DNA of 54,863 nucleotides from Alphaproteobacteria bacterium (GTDB lineage: Bacteria; Pseudomonadota; Alphaproteobacteria; MPNO01; UBA830). Below the pieces are notes generated by a model. That model was not told where the DNA came from, ran no database searches, and was given only the letters and a program-made list of their open reading frames with translations. The DNA is taken from contig JAJEBT010000010.1 in assembly GCA_022822405.1 (NCBI GenBank), positions 1 to 54,863 on the forward strand. The letters run 5' to 3'. The first letter of the stretch is position 1, and each line of letters begins with the position of its first letter. This document shows positions 14,956 to 24,372 of the stretch, piece by piece. A program made the translations under genes and the position numbers.

Positions 14956-16779
14956 CTATTCGACGGTAACGGACTTTGCGAGATTCCTCGGCTGATCGAC
15001 GTCAGTCCCCTTCAGAACCGCAACGTGATAAGCGAGCAGCTGCACCGGAATCGTGTAGAGGATCGGCGCGACAAACGGATCCACCTCCGGCAGTTCGACA
15101 GCCGCAGACGCCATGTCGCCGAGCCGTTCTATCCCCGCGCGATCGGACAGGAACAGGACACGCCCGCCGCGGGCGGCGACTTCCTGCATGTTGCTCGCCG
15201 TTTTCTCGAACAGAGGGTCCGACGGCGCGATCACGATCACCGGCATGCGATCGTCGACAAGCGCTATCGGCCCGTGCTTCATTTCGCCGGCGGCATAGCC
15301 CTCGGCGTGGAGATAGGAGATTTCCTTGAGCTTCAGGGCGCCCTCCAGCGCTATCGGATATCCCGTGCCGCGGCCCAGATACAGCACGCCGGTGGCGTCG
15401 ACGATTCCACGCGCGATCTCGGCGATTGCCTCGTCATGCACCAGAACGTCGTTGGCCCTGGCCGGCACCTCGGTCAAGGCGTGGCACAGCCTGGTTTCCG
15501 TCGTGCGGTCGATTTCGCCGCGCGCCGCCCCCATGCCGATGGCGAAACCGGCAAGCGTGGTCAGCTGGGTGGTGAAGGCCTTGGTGGACGCCACCCCGAT
15601 TTCCGGGCCGGCCATGGTGAGAAGCACGGTGTCGGATTCCCGGGACATCGAGCTGTCCGGCACGTTGACCACCGACAAGATGCGCTGTCCCTGGCTTCGC
15701 GCATAGCGGAGCGCGGCCAGGGTATCGGCCGTTTCGCCGGATTGCGAAATGAACAGCGCCACGCCGCCGGGCTCCATCCTGGCGCCCCGGTAGCGGAATT
15801 CGGAAGCGATCTCGATATCGGTCGGAATCCCGGCCGCGCCCTCGAGCCAGTAGCGGGCAACCATGCCGGCATGAAACGACGTCCCGCATGCGATGACCGA
15901 GATTCTCGGGATGTCGGCAGGATCGAAGGGCAGGTCGGGAAGCGCCACGGTGCCATTGGACGGATCTATAAGCGCATGAAGCGTATCGCCGATCACCGCC
16001 GGCTGCTCGAATATCTCCTTGAGCATGAAATGCGGGAAGTTGCCCTTGCCGACAGCGGCGCCGGAGGCCGAGGTCTGGCGGATTTCCCGGGCGACGGCCG
16101 CGCCGCTCTCGTCATGGATGATTGCCTGCCCGGCCGTGATCTCGGCCCAGTCGCCCTCCTCCAGATAGCAGATCCGTTCGGTGAGCGGCGCCAACGCCAG
16201 CGCGTCGGAGCCGACATACATCTCGCCGTCGCCATGGCCGATCGCCAGTGGGCTCCCGCGCCGCGCCGCAACGATCAGCCCGTCATGTCCGGAAAACAGG
16301 ATGGCGAGCGCGAACGCCCCCCGGAGGCGCGGCAGGGACAACGCGACCGCTTCGGCCGGCGTCCGCCCCGCGCCGAGATGGCTGCTGACCAGATGGACGA
16401 CCGACTCGGTGTCGGTTTCCGAGCGGAATTCATGGCCCGCCGCGGACAGTTCCTCCCGCAGTTCCTGGAAATTCTCGATGATGCCGTTGTGGACGACAAC
16501 GACGTTGCCGTCGGTGTGCGGATGGGCGTTGGCCGTGCTCGGAGCTCCGTGGGTGGCCCAGCGCGTATGGCCTATGCCGGTGGTCCCGGCCGGCGGGTCG
16601 CTCTCCACGAGCGCCGCGAGCCTGTCGATCTTGCCTTCGCTGCGCCGGCGCTCGACTTGGCCGCCGGACAGCGTCGCGATCCCGGCAGAATCATAGCCGC
16701 GATAGGCAAGCCTCCTCAGCCCGTCGACCAGCAGCGGCGCCGCGTCCGCCGACCCGATGATGCCGATGATGCCGCACAT
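14956..16779 (-). CDS. glmS: Glucosamine-6-phosphate synthase (isomerizing)
   Basis: This 607-residue enzyme makes glucosamine-6-phosphate from fructose-6-phosphate and glutamine, the first step of UDP-GlcNAc synthesis for peptidoglycan and lipopolysaccharide. The glutamine amidotransferase domain begins at the nucleophile Cys2 (MCGIIGIIG) and includes GIGHTRWATHG. Two SIS sugar-isomerase domains follow, with CGTSFHAGMVARYW, SQSGETADTLAALRYA, ASTKAFTTQL and EGALKLKEISYLHAEGYAAGEMKHGP. The C-terminus DQPRNLAKSVTVE is canonical. The partner glmU is upstream but separated by an opposite-strand hydrolase. No glmS ribozyme is seen or expected in this lineage. Confidence 0.97.
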   Translation of the reverse strand: MCGIIGIIGSADAAPLLVDGLRRLAYRGYDSAGIATLSGGQVERRRSEGKIDRLAALVESDPPAGTTGIGHTRWATHGAPSTANAHPHTDGNVVVVHNGIIENFQELREELSAAGHEFRSETDTESVVHLVSSHLGAGRTPAEAVALSLPRLRGAFALAILFSGHDGLIVAARRGSPLAIGHGDGEMYVGSDALALAPLTERICYLEEGDWAEITAGQAIIHDESGAAVAREIRQTSASGAAVGKGNFPHFMLKEIFEQPAVIGDTLHALIDPSNGTVALPDLPFDPADIPRISVIACGTSFHAGMVARYWLEGAAGIPTDIEIASEFRYRGARMEPGGVALFISQSGETADTLAALRYARSQGQRILSVVNVPDSSMSRESDTVLLTMAGPEIGVASTKAFTTQLTTLAGFAIGMGAARGEIDRTTETRLCHALTEVPARANDVLVHDEAIAEIARGIVDATGVLYLGRGTGYPIALEGALKLKEISYLHAEGYAAGEMKHGPIALVDDRMPVIVIAPSDPLFEKTASNMQEVAARGGRVLFLSDRAGIERLGDMASAAVELPEVDPFVAPILYTIPVQLLAYHVAVLKGTDVDQPRNLAKSVTVE

Positions 16780-17003
16780 ATCAGCCCCTCCGGCAAAGCG
16801 CCGGGCGCAGGTTCACGGTGCCAGTCATCACGTCATCAGCGCCATCGCCATGCGGAACGGCAGCCCGCGAATGCACCCGGCGTCTGCGGCAGGCATTGCC
16901 CGGCTGCCCGTGCTGCTATTATACGAGATGAAACGCCGAAGCCAGATCGCCCCGGAAGGCGCGCACATCGAACGGCAACCGGCGCGCAGGAGGGGTTCAC
17001 GGG

Positions 17004-17711
17004 ATGGCAACCTTCGTTCTCGTTCACGGTGCCTGGCACGGCGGCTGGTGCTGGCGCGAAGTCGCCAACAGCTTGCGCGGCCGGGGCCATCTCGTCCATG
17101 CGCCGACGCTGACGGGTCTCGCGGAACGCCAGCATCTCATCGACAGCGTCGACGGCCCGGACACCCATGTCGAGGACATCGTGAATCTCGTGCTCTGGGA
17201 GGATCTTCGCGGGATCGTGCTCGTCGGGCATTCCTACGGCGGACTGGTGATCACCGGCACCGCATCGCGCATAGCGGAGCGAATCGAACGGCTGGTATAT
17301 CTCGACGCCTTCGTGCCGGAGAAAAGCGGCCAGAACCTGTCGCCGCACACCAATCCCGAACGCGCCGCGGAAATCGCCGCGGCGCGCCGGCCCGACGGCC
17401 ATGTCAACCCGAGCGGCTTCGACCGCTGGATATCCGACCCCGAGCGCAAGGCCTGGCTCCGGACGATGACCACCGCCCACCCCGCGCCATGCATGGAGAA
17501 GGGCGTGACCCTTACCGGCCGGGAACACGAGGTGCCGAAGAAGGACTACATCCTGTGTACGGCCTACGAGAAGTCACTGTTTCGGAAATTCCATGAAGCG
17601 CTGAAACAGGCATCGGACTGGCGGACATTCGAACTGCCGTGCCTGCACGACGCCATGCTCGAAATGCCGGACGAGCTGGTCGAGATCCTCGATCCGGACG
17701 GCCGCGCCTGA
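17004..17711 (+). CDS. Alpha/beta hydrolase, esterase/hydroxynitrile-lyase-like
   Basis: This 235-residue protein has a small alpha/beta-hydrolase fold. The oxyanion strand is LVHGAWHGGWCW (6-17), the nucleophile elbow GHSYGG has Ser77, an acid is likely in LVYLDAFVP, and the catalytic His is in LPCLHDAMLEMPDEL near the end. This layout fits the plant hydroxynitrile-lyase/salicylate-esterase-like family common in bacteria. The substrate is unknown. ATG 17004 has AGGAGG upstream. It lies on the opposite strand between glmS and glmU, interrupting a pair that is usually adjacent. Confidence 0.85.
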   Translation: MATFVLVHGAWHGGWCWREVANSLRGRGHLVHAPTLTGLAERQHLIDSVDGPDTHVEDIVNLVLWEDLRGIVLVGHSYGGLVITGTASRIAERIERLVYLDAFVPEKSGQNLSPHTNPERAAEIAAARRPDGHVNPSGFDRWISDPERKAWLRTMTTAHPAPCMEKGVTLTGREHEVPKKDYILCTAYEKSLFRKFHEALKQASDWRTFELPCLHDAMLEMPDELVEILDPDGRA

Positions 17712-17785
17712 TCGGTCGCGGTCCTGCGGACCGGCACCAGCCCGACCTCCCATTACCGATCCGAATGGCCCGGCGGCGTCCCGGG

Positions 17786-19144
17786 CTACCCGTCTCCGGT
17801 ATCGCTTTCCGCCTTCCTGCGGCGGCGAAACGCGTCCGCCTGCCCGTCGAGATTGCGCTGGCGGCCACGCGCGATCGAGATGGCGCCGCGCCCGACCTCG
17901 GACGTGACGACCGAGCCGGCCCCGACGATGGCGTCGTCCCCGACCGTCACCGGCGCCACCAGCGCGCTGTTGGAACCGATGAAGGCGCCGGCGCCGATAC
18001 GGGTGAAGTGTTTCGAGATCCCATCATAGTTGCAGGTTATCGTTCCCGCCCCGATATTGGCGCCGTCTCCGATCTCGGCGTCGCCGACATAGGAGAGATG
18101 GCCGACGCGGACATTCTCGCCGAGGACCGCCGCCTTGACCTCCACGAAATTGCCGACGCGGGCGCCGCGCCGGAGCCGCGTTCCGGGACGAAGGCGGGCA
18201 AAGGGGCCAACAACGGTTCCGGGGCCGAGGTCGGCGCCCTCGATATGGCTGAAGGCGCGGATGGCCGCGCCGTCGGAGATCCGGGTTCCCGGGCCGATGA
18301 CCACGTTGGGCCCGATGGTCACGTCGCGGCCAATCTCGGTGTCTGCAGCGAGCCATACGGTCTCGGGAGCCGTCAGCGTCACCCCGGCCTCCATGGCCCG
18401 CCGGCGCAGACGGTCCTGCATGACCTCTTCCGCCCGCGCCAGACCGGCGCGGCTGTCGACACCCATCGCTTCCGTAGCGTCCGGCGTCTCGACGACCGCG
18501 CAGCGAAGTCCGCGGGAACGGGCAATGGCCACGATGTCGGTCAGGTAGTATTCGCCCTTCGCATTCCGCGTCCCGACGGTGTCGAGAAGCCCGAACAGCA
18601 CCCCGCCGTCGACGACCATGACGCCCGCGTTGCAGAGAGTGCCGGCCTTCTCCTCCGGCGAGGCATCCCGGTATTCGACGATGGCGTCGAGTCCGCCATC
18701 CTCGCCGATCCTCAGCCGACCGTATTCGGCCGGATCCCGCGGCCGGAAGCCGAGCGCGACGACGGCCGGAGGCTGCCGGCCCCGGCGCGCCCGCAGCATG
18801 GTTTCGACGATTTCCGCGGTCAGGAGCGGCGTATCGCCGTTGACGATGACGACATCCCCGGAAAAACCCTCAAACGCGGAGCGCGCGGCAAGCACCGCGT
18901 GGGCCGTGCCCTGCTGATCCTGCTGCACGGCCACACGTGCCGGAGCCACCGCGGAAACGACGCTGTCCATCCCCGGCGCGACCACGACGACGGTGCGGTC
19001 CGGGGCGACATCGTCGAGCATCGCCAGGACATGGCGGATCATCGGGCGGCCGGCAACCGGATGAAGGACTTTGGGCAGGTCCGACTTCATCCGCGTACCC
19101 TTGCCCGCAGCCAGCACGACGGCTGCAACTCGGGTCTCGGACAT
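17786..19144 (-). CDS. glmU: Bifunctional GlcNAc-1-P uridylyltransferase/GlcN-1-P acetyltransferase
   Basis: This 452-residue enzyme acetylates glucosamine-1-phosphate and then couples it to UTP, giving UDP-GlcNAc. The N-terminal nucleotidyltransferase has LAAGKGTRMKSDLPKVLH (12-29) and NGDTPLL. From about residue 250 the sequence shows a left-handed beta-helix of hexapeptides (IGPNVVIGPGTRISDGAAI) with RLRPGTRLRRGARVGNFVEV and NYDGISKHFTRIGAGAFIGS, the acetyltransferase part. The length is normal. ATG 19144 has AGGAG about 10 bp upstream, and that RBS is embedded in a perfect 12-bp palindrome. It acts with GlmS, encoded 1 kb downstream. Confidence 0.97.
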   Translation of the reverse strand: MSETRVAAVVLAAGKGTRMKSDLPKVLHPVAGRPMIRHVLAMLDDVAPDRTVVVVAPGMDSVVSAVAPARVAVQQDQQGTAHAVLAARSAFEGFSGDVVIVNGDTPLLTAEIVETMLRARRGRQPPAVVALGFRPRDPAEYGRLRIGEDGGLDAIVEYRDASPEEKAGTLCNAGVMVVDGGVLFGLLDTVGTRNAKGEYYLTDIVAIARSRGLRCAVVETPDATEAMGVDSRAGLARAEEVMQDRLRRRAMEAGVTLTAPETVWLAADTEIGRDVTIGPNVVIGPGTRISDGAAIRAFSHIEGADLGPGTVVGPFARLRPGTRLRRGARVGNFVEVKAAVLGENVRVGHLSYVGDAEIGDGANIGAGTITCNYDGISKHFTRIGAGAFIGSNSALVAPVTVGDDAIVGAGSVVTSEVGRGAISIARGRQRNLDGQADAFRRRRKAESDTGDG

Positions 19145-19146
19145 CT

Positions 19147-19158
19147 GGAGAATTCTCC
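19147..19158 (-). promoter_or_regulatory. Palindrome covering the glmU ribosome binding site
   Basis: GGAGAATTCTCC is a perfect 12-bp palindrome ending 2 bp before the glmU ATG. The only Shine-Dalgarno-like stretch for glmU, AGGAG on the minus strand, is one arm of it. Pairing within one transcript is limited by the missing loop, so its effect on translation is uncertain. Confidence 0.35.
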
Positions 19159-19416
19159 TGCGGTGCGGATCCTTGAGCCGGGAGGGGTCGAATGCCGGAA
19201 GCTTTCCTCGGCATCCTCAGGCATGACACTGCCACAACTCGCGCTCTACCGCAAAAAACGCGGCGCCGGCAACTGCCGCTGCACGTCCGTGCACGATCCC
19301 TCCGCCGGCGCGATACGGTTATCCCCGACCCGCCGCCGGAGATGCCGACGAGCATCCGCCGGGCTCCCGGCCGGCCCGCGGCAGCCGGGCCTGCCGAAAC
19401 CGGCTCGGGACGACCG

Positions 19417-20247
19417 TCACTCCAGCGTCTGCCCGCCGTCCGGCGAGCTGTGACTCGCGCGCACGAGATGGCCGACGACAGCGCCCAGCAGCCGGGTTTC
19501 GAACTCTATGCGAACCGGCAGGCGCGGCACCCCGGCGAACACCCTGCCCATCCAGAGATCCGCAGCCGTGCGGAAGCGTTGCACGGTGCCGTCGGAGTCC
19601 CGCTTGAAGCCGGCTTTCTGCCTGAACTGGATCTGGCACCGCGTCGCGGGGCCGGCATAGGGCGTATAGCGGCTGACGGGAAGATCCGCGCTTCCCTGGC
19701 CCCGGATGGCCAGATCGTACAGGCGGCGTCCGTCGAAGACGGGAAATGCGGCGTCGCAGCTGCCGCCGGTCTCGAGGGCGGTGATGATCGCGAGCACGCC
19801 GCCAATCGGATCGAGGGCGCCCCGGCGCGCCTCGGGAAGTATCCGCTCCCGGCTGTCGGCCCGTGATTCCGGTTTCGCCCGCACCACCCTCGGCATGCCT
19901 TCGGCGAAAACGAGGTCGACGAAGCGCTCTCCGCCGCGGCGCTTGTTCTTCTGGCCCGCTTCGGCAGGCACGACCTGTTCCCGTGCGAGCCTGCCGCGCG
20001 AATGGGAGTCCATCCGCCAACGGACCAGCGCCTCGAGCAGGCCACGCGTCCTGCCGTGAACATCGAAGGCGTATTTTGGTGGATCCAGCCTGATCACGGC
20101 ATCGAGCCTGCCGGCATGCAGCCCCCCGAGATAGACGTCGTAGGACAGGTCGAGCCGCAGCCGCTCCGGGGCGGCGGAGCCGGCAGACGGCGCCAGTGCC
20201 AGCGCGCAGGCTGCCACCAGCGCCGCTCTGCGGAAACTTCCTGCCAT
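19417..20247 (-). CDS. DUF3108-family secreted/periplasmic protein
   Basis: The 276-residue product from ATG 20247 begins with a clear Sec signal peptide (MAGSFRRAALVAACALALAP, then SAGSAA), so it is exported. The mature part starts LRLDLSYDVYLGGLHAGRLD and includes SHSRGRL, DPIGGVLAIITAL, FDGRRLYDLAIRG and a C-terminal PVRIEFETRLLGAVVGHL. This is the pattern of alphaproteobacterial DUF3108 proteins, which are beta-rich envelope proteins of unknown role. A frame extending to 20319 lacks a signal and was not chosen. It is divergent from the molybdenum hydroxylase genes, with a 266-bp shared upstream region. Confidence 0.75.
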   Translation of the reverse strand: MAGSFRRAALVAACALALAPSAGSAAPERLRLDLSYDVYLGGLHAGRLDAVIRLDPPKYAFDVHGRTRGLLEALVRWRMDSHSRGRLAREQVVPAEAGQKNKRRGGERFVDLVFAEGMPRVVRAKPESRADSRERILPEARRGALDPIGGVLAIITALETGGSCDAAFPVFDGRRLYDLAIRGQGSADLPVSRYTPYAGPATRCQIQFRQKAGFKRDSDGTVQRFRTAADLWMGRVFAGVPRLPVRIEFETRLLGAVVGHLVRASHSSPDGGQTLE

Positions 20248-20513
20248 GACGATCGTTCTCGCAAGGGTTTTCGCCGGCCCGGTCCCGCGGGCATCGCGCG
20301 GGCCGGCTTCACGATACACCGCGAAATGGCCCCGAACATAACACGGTTTGCCGGTTCGATCCGGCCGCGGGGCGGCATGGGCGCGACCCCCGGCGATCCG
20401 GAGGCCACGGCGCCCAACCGCCGGGAGGCCGCTTGACCGACGGTCCCGAAGGCAGGCACAATTCGCCGCAAGAGTTCAAGAATCCGGCAACCCGACCCAC
20501 AGGGGAAACGTCG

Positions 20514-21377
20514 ATGAAACCCGCCCCGTTTGCCTATGTCCGCGCCGCGACCGTCGGCGATGCGCTCGGCCTCCTGGCCGAACATGGCGACGATGCCCGC
20601 ATCCTCGCCGGCGGGCAGAGCCTCATGGCGACGCTCAACATGCGCCTGTCGGCGCCGGAGCTGCTGATCGACATCAACCATGTCGATGGCATCTCGGCCA
20701 TCGAGGATGCCGGAGACAGCATCAGGATCGGAGCCATGGCCCGCCATGCCGACCTGGAGGCCTCCGATCTGGTTGGCCGGCACCTGCCGCTGGTCGCCAG
20801 TGCATTGCCGCATATCGCGCATCCGGCAATCCGCAACCGCGGCACCTTCGGGGGCTCGATCGCATTCGCCGATCCGGCGGCCGAATTCCCGGCCTGCGCG
20901 GTCGCGCTGCAGGCGCGCATGATCATTGCCGGACCCGACGGCGAGCGCGGCGTGGAAGCCGACGCCTTCTTCAAGGGTCTCTACGAAACCGCGATCGGCA
21001 GCGGGGAAATCCTCACCGCCGTCGAGATCCCGAAGATCGCGCCGGGATGGAAATCCGGTTTTCTCGAGCTCGCACGGCGCCACGGCGATTACGCCATCAT
21101 CGGGCTGGCGGCTCACGTCGAGTTCGACGGACGGACATTTGGCGAGGGGCGGCTGGTGTTCTTCGGCGCCGGCGACCGGCCGGTATCGGCACAGAAGGCG
21201 GCTGCGCTCCTCGCGGGCGAGGCATGGTCGGACGATCTTGCAGCCCGGCTCGCGGAGGCGCTCGCGGAGGAACTCGATCCGCCGGAAGACCTCAACGCGG
21301 ACGGGCCGATGCGCAAGTACCTAGCCGGCGTCCTGACGCGGCGTGTGCTTGGCGCCATGGCCGGGGGAGACGGATGA
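20514..21377 (+). CDS. Molybdenum hydroxylase FAD-binding (CoxM-like) subunit
   Basis: This 287-residue medium subunit belongs to a xanthine dehydrogenase/CO dehydrogenase-type hydroxylase. It carries FAD and passes electrons out of the complex. The PCMH-type FAD-binding marks are AGGQSLMATLNMRLS (near residue 37) and the TIRNRGTFGGS-type stretch AIRNRGTFGGSIAFADPAAE (about 104-123). The CO_deh_flav_C-like domain follows. ATG 20514 has AGGGG 8 bp upstream. The longer frame upstream has no clear start. Its stop overlaps the next start (ATGA), so the three subunits are translationally coupled in the order M-S-L. Confidence 0.9.
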   Translation: MKPAPFAYVRAATVGDALGLLAEHGDDARILAGGQSLMATLNMRLSAPELLIDINHVDGISAIEDAGDSIRIGAMARHADLEASDLVGRHLPLVASALPHIAHPAIRNRGTFGGSIAFADPAAEFPACAVALQARMIIAGPDGERGVEADAFFKGLYETAIGSGEILTAVEIPKIAPGWKSGFLELARRHGDYAIIGLAAHVEFDGRTFGEGRLVFFGAGDRPVSAQKAAALLAGEAWSDDLAARLAEALAEELDPPEDLNADGPMRKYLAGVLTRRVLGAMAGGDG

Positions 21378-21853
21378 TGGAACGGCATCTTGACGTCACG
21401 ATGACGGTGAACGGAGAGACCGTGAGCCGCCATGTCGAGGCGCGCACGAATCTCGTCGATTTCCTGCGCAACGAACTTGGTCTGACCGGCAGCCATGTCG
21501 GCTGCGAACACGGCGTCTGCGGCGCCTGCACGGTGCGTGTCGACGGGAACATCGTCCGCGGATGCCTGATGGTTGCGGCGCAGGCCGACGGCGCCGACGT
21601 CTGGACCATCGAGGGGCTGAGCGAGAGCGGCGAGATCGCCGCGCTTCAGGACGCCTTTGTCAGCCGCAACGCGCTCCAGTGCGGCTTCTGCACCCCTGGC
21701 ATGCTGCTGACGGCGGCCGAGCTGCTGGAGCGCAGGCCGGACGCGGACCGCGCCGAGATCCGCGAATTCCTGTCCGGCAACTACTGCCGCTGCACGGGCT
21801 ACCAGGCGATCGTCGACGCCGTCGAACTCGCGCGCGAGGGAGCAGACGCATGA
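21374..21853 (+). CDS. Molybdenum hydroxylase [2Fe-2S] (CoxS-like) subunit
   Basis: This 159-residue small subunit binds two [2Fe-2S] clusters and connects the molybdenum site to FAD. The plant-ferredoxin-type cluster is ligated by C44, C49, C52 and C64 (GCEHGVCGACTV and GC). The second cluster is bound by C103, C106, C138 and C140 (CGFCTPGM and NYCRCTGY). All eight cysteines are present. The gene overlaps its neighbours on both sides by 4 bp, so equal production is likely. Confidence 0.95.
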   Translation: MMERHLDVTMTVNGETVSRHVEARTNLVDFLRNELGLTGSHVGCEHGVCGACTVRVDGNIVRGCLMVAAQADGADVWTIEGLSESGEIAALQDAFVSRNALQCGFCTPGMLLTAAELLERRPDADRAEIREFLSGNYCRCTGYQAIVDAVELAREGADA

Positions 21854-24234
21854 CCGACATGATCACTGACCGCTGGATTCTCGACCGCCCGAATTCCTAT
21901 ATCGGGCGTTCGGTTCCGCGGCCCAACGCGCCGCGTCTCGCGCAGGGGCGCGGCACCTTCGTCGACGACGTGGCGGTCGCCCGGATGGCCCACGCGGCCT
22001 TCGTCCGATCGCCCCACGCGCATGCGCGCATGCGGTCGATCGACACCGGGGCGGCGAAGGCGGCCCCAGGAGTCGTCGGCGTCTACACCGGCCCGGACCT
22101 TGCCGAGATCCACGACCCCTGGATCGGCGTGCTGACGCATCTGGAGGGGCTGAAGTCGGCGCCGCAATACGCGCTTCCGCTCGAGCGGGCAACCTGGCAG
22201 GGCGAGGCCGTGGTCGCCGTGGTCGCCGAGACGCGGGCGCTGGCCGAGGACGCGGCAGCGCTCGTGGAGATAGACTGGGAGGTGCTGCCGGCGGTCACCG
22301 ACGCCGAGACGGCGCTCGACGATTCGACCCCGGTCATTCACGAGAGTCTCGGCGACAATCTCGCCTGGCAGCGGCGCGCCGACTTCGGCGATGCCGACGA
22401 AGCCTTCGCGCGCGCCGATCATGTCATCGAGGAGACTTTCGTCTTCGGGCGCCATACCGGCGTCTGTCTCGAGCCCCGCGCCATACTGGCCCAGTGGGAC
22501 CCGTCCGAGGAGCAGCTGACCGTCTGGCACAACACCCAGTGCCCGCACATGATCCAGAACATCCTCGCGACACACTACCGTCTCGACGAACACCGGGTCC
22601 GGGTGATCGCGCGGGATGTCGGCGGCTCCTTCGGCATCAAGGTCCATACCTACGCCGACGAGATAGCGACCGTCGGCCTGTCGATCCTGCTCAGGCGTCC
22701 GGTCAAGTTCGTCGCCGACCGCTACGAGAGCTTCGTCTCCGACATTCACGCCCGCGACCACCGGATCAAGGCGCGAATCGCGGTGACCGGAGACGGCGAG
22801 ATTACCGGCTTCGAGATCGACGACCTCACGGGCATCGGCCCCTATTCGATGTATCCGCGCACCAGCGGCATCGAGGCCAACCAGATCGTCAACATGGTCG
22901 GCGGCCCCTACGCCTTCGACAACTACCGGGCAGTGGCCACGGTCGTGTTCCAGAACAAGAACATGATGTGCCAGTACCGCGCCGTGGGACATCCGATCAA
23001 GTGCGCGGTGACCGAGGGGCTGGTCGATCTGGCGGCCCGCGCCGTCGACATGGACCCGGTGGCGTTCCGCCGCCGGAACCTGCGTGCCGACGACTCCTAT
23101 CCGTGCCGATCGGCGCAGGGAATGCTGTTCGAGGACCTGTCCCATCACGAATGCATGAACAAGCTCGTCGACGCCATGGGCTACGACGCGCTCAAGGCGG
23201 AACGCGACCGCCTGCGCGAAGAGGGCGTGTATCGCGGCATTGGCTTTGCAAGCTTCATCGAGGTGACGAACCCGTCGGCCATGTTCTACGGCGTCGGCGG
23301 CGCCCGCATCTCGGCCCAGGATGGCGCCACCATGCGGCTTGACGCCAAGGGCAACGTGTTCGTCGCCACCGGCGCAACGGAACAGGGCCAGGGCATGGAA
23401 GCCGTGATCTCGCAGGTCGCCGCAACCGCGGTGGGCGTCCCGCCCGAACGCCTGAAGATCATCACCGGCGACACCGAGCACACGCCCTACGGCGGAGGAA
23501 CATGGGCGTCGCGGGCCGCCGGGATCGGCGGCGAGGCGGTCGCCCAGGCCGGCCGGGCACTGCGGCTCCAGATACTGGACGCGGCGGCGGCGATGCTGCA
23601 GGAAGACGCGGCGCGGCTCGACATTCGCGGCGGCGTTGTCGTCGACAGCGAATCCGGCGCCGAACGCATCGGCCTCGATGAGATCGGGCGCATCTGCTAC
23701 TACCGCCCGGACACGCTGCCCGACGGCTTCCAGTCGGAACTGGTGGCAACCCGGCACTACGTGCCGCGCAAGTTTCCGTTCGCGTTCACCAACGGCGCCC
23801 AGGCGTGCTGGCTCGAGGTCGATGTCGAGACCGGGTTCATCACGCTGCTCGACCACTGGTGCATCGAGGATTGCGGCACGGTCATCAACCCGCTGCTCGT
23901 CGACGAACAGATCCGGGGCGGCGTGGTGCAGGGGATCGGCGGCGCGCTCTGGGAAGAATGCGCCTATGACGACGCGGGACAGATCCTGAACGCCAACATG
24001 GCGGACTACCTGACCCCGATGGCGGCGGAACTGCCGGACATCGAATGCGGCCACGCGGTCTCGCCGACGGCCGATTCGGACCTTGGCGCGAAGGGCGCCG
24101 GGGAAGCCGGCACGTGCGGCGCGCCGGCCGCGGTCATGAATGCCCTCAACAACGCGCTTTCGCCGTTTTCCGTGACGTTGTCAGACATGCCGTTCACGCC
24201 ACAGAAGATATTGCGAGCCCTTGGCAGGATATAG
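21850..24234 (+). CDS. Molybdenum hydroxylase large (molybdopterin) subunit, substrate unknown
   Basis: This 794-residue catalytic subunit belongs to the xanthine oxidase superfamily, with an N-terminal a/b hammerhead domain (GRGTFVDDVAVARMAHAAFV) and the molybdopterin-cytosine-dinucleotide-binding domains. Visible motifs are RDVGGSFGIKVH, GATEQGQGMEAVISQVAA and, near the C-terminus, GAKGAGEAGTCGAPAAV, where the conserved active-site Glu lies. The loop that defines CO dehydrogenases (AYXCSFR in form I, AYRGAGR in form II) reads QYRAVGHPIKCAVTEG here, so it is not a CO dehydrogenase. It probably hydroxylates an aromatic, heterocyclic or aldehyde substrate. No dedicated maturation gene is nearby. 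Confidence 0.88.
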   Translation: MTDMITDRWILDRPNSYIGRSVPRPNAPRLAQGRGTFVDDVAVARMAHAAFVRSPHAHARMRSIDTGAAKAAPGVVGVYTGPDLAEIHDPWIGVLTHLEGLKSAPQYALPLERATWQGEAVVAVVAETRALAEDAAALVEIDWEVLPAVTDAETALDDSTPVIHESLGDNLAWQRRADFGDADEAFARADHVIEETFVFGRHTGVCLEPRAILAQWDPSEEQLTVWHNTQCPHMIQNILATHYRLDEHRVRVIARDVGGSFGIKVHTYADEIATVGLSILLRRPVKFVADRYESFVSDIHARDHRIKARIAVTGDGEITGFEIDDLTGIGPYSMYPRTSGIEANQIVNMVGGPYAFDNYRAVATVVFQNKNMMCQYRAVGHPIKCAVTEGLVDLAARAVDMDPVAFRRRNLRADDSYPCRSAQGMLFEDLSHHECMNKLVDAMGYDALKAERDRLREEGVYRGIGFASFIEVTNPSAMFYGVGGARISAQDGATMRLDAKGNVFVATGATEQGQGMEAVISQVAATAVGVPPERLKIITGDTEHTPYGGGTWASRAAGIGGEAVAQAGRALRLQILDAAAAMLQEDAARLDIRGGVVVDSESGAERIGLDEIGRICYYRPDTLPDGFQSELVATRHYVPRKFPFAFTNGAQACWLEVDVETGFITLLDHWCIEDCGTVINPLLVDEQIRGGVVQGIGGALWEECAYDDAGQILNANMADYLTPMAAELPDIECGHAVSPTADSDLGAKGAGEAGTCGAPAAVMNALNNALSPFSVTLSDMPFTPQKILRALGRI

Positions 24235-24372
24235 AACCGCGCAGCATATCCGTCAGCCACGCCGGAGTCCGGAGAAACGCTTTCCAGAGCCCCCGGCCGG
24301 CACCGGCGGGCCCGACATCCGCGGGCAGGCCCGTGCGATGGCGCCGGCCGGCGCGCGCTTCGCGAGGAGCCG

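Noticed and set aside
16780..17003. A glmS ribozyme or GlmY/Z-type element upstream of glmS
   Set aside because: No matching structure is seen. The ribozyme belongs to Gram-positive bacteria.
21799..24054. A 751-codon minus-strand open frame
   Set aside because: It is antisense to the molybdenum hydroxylase large subunit and has no recognisable motif.
21850..24234. Aerobic carbon monoxide dehydrogenase (coxL)
   Set aside because: Neither CO dehydrogenase signature loop is present, and no coxDEF-type maturation genes are adjacent.
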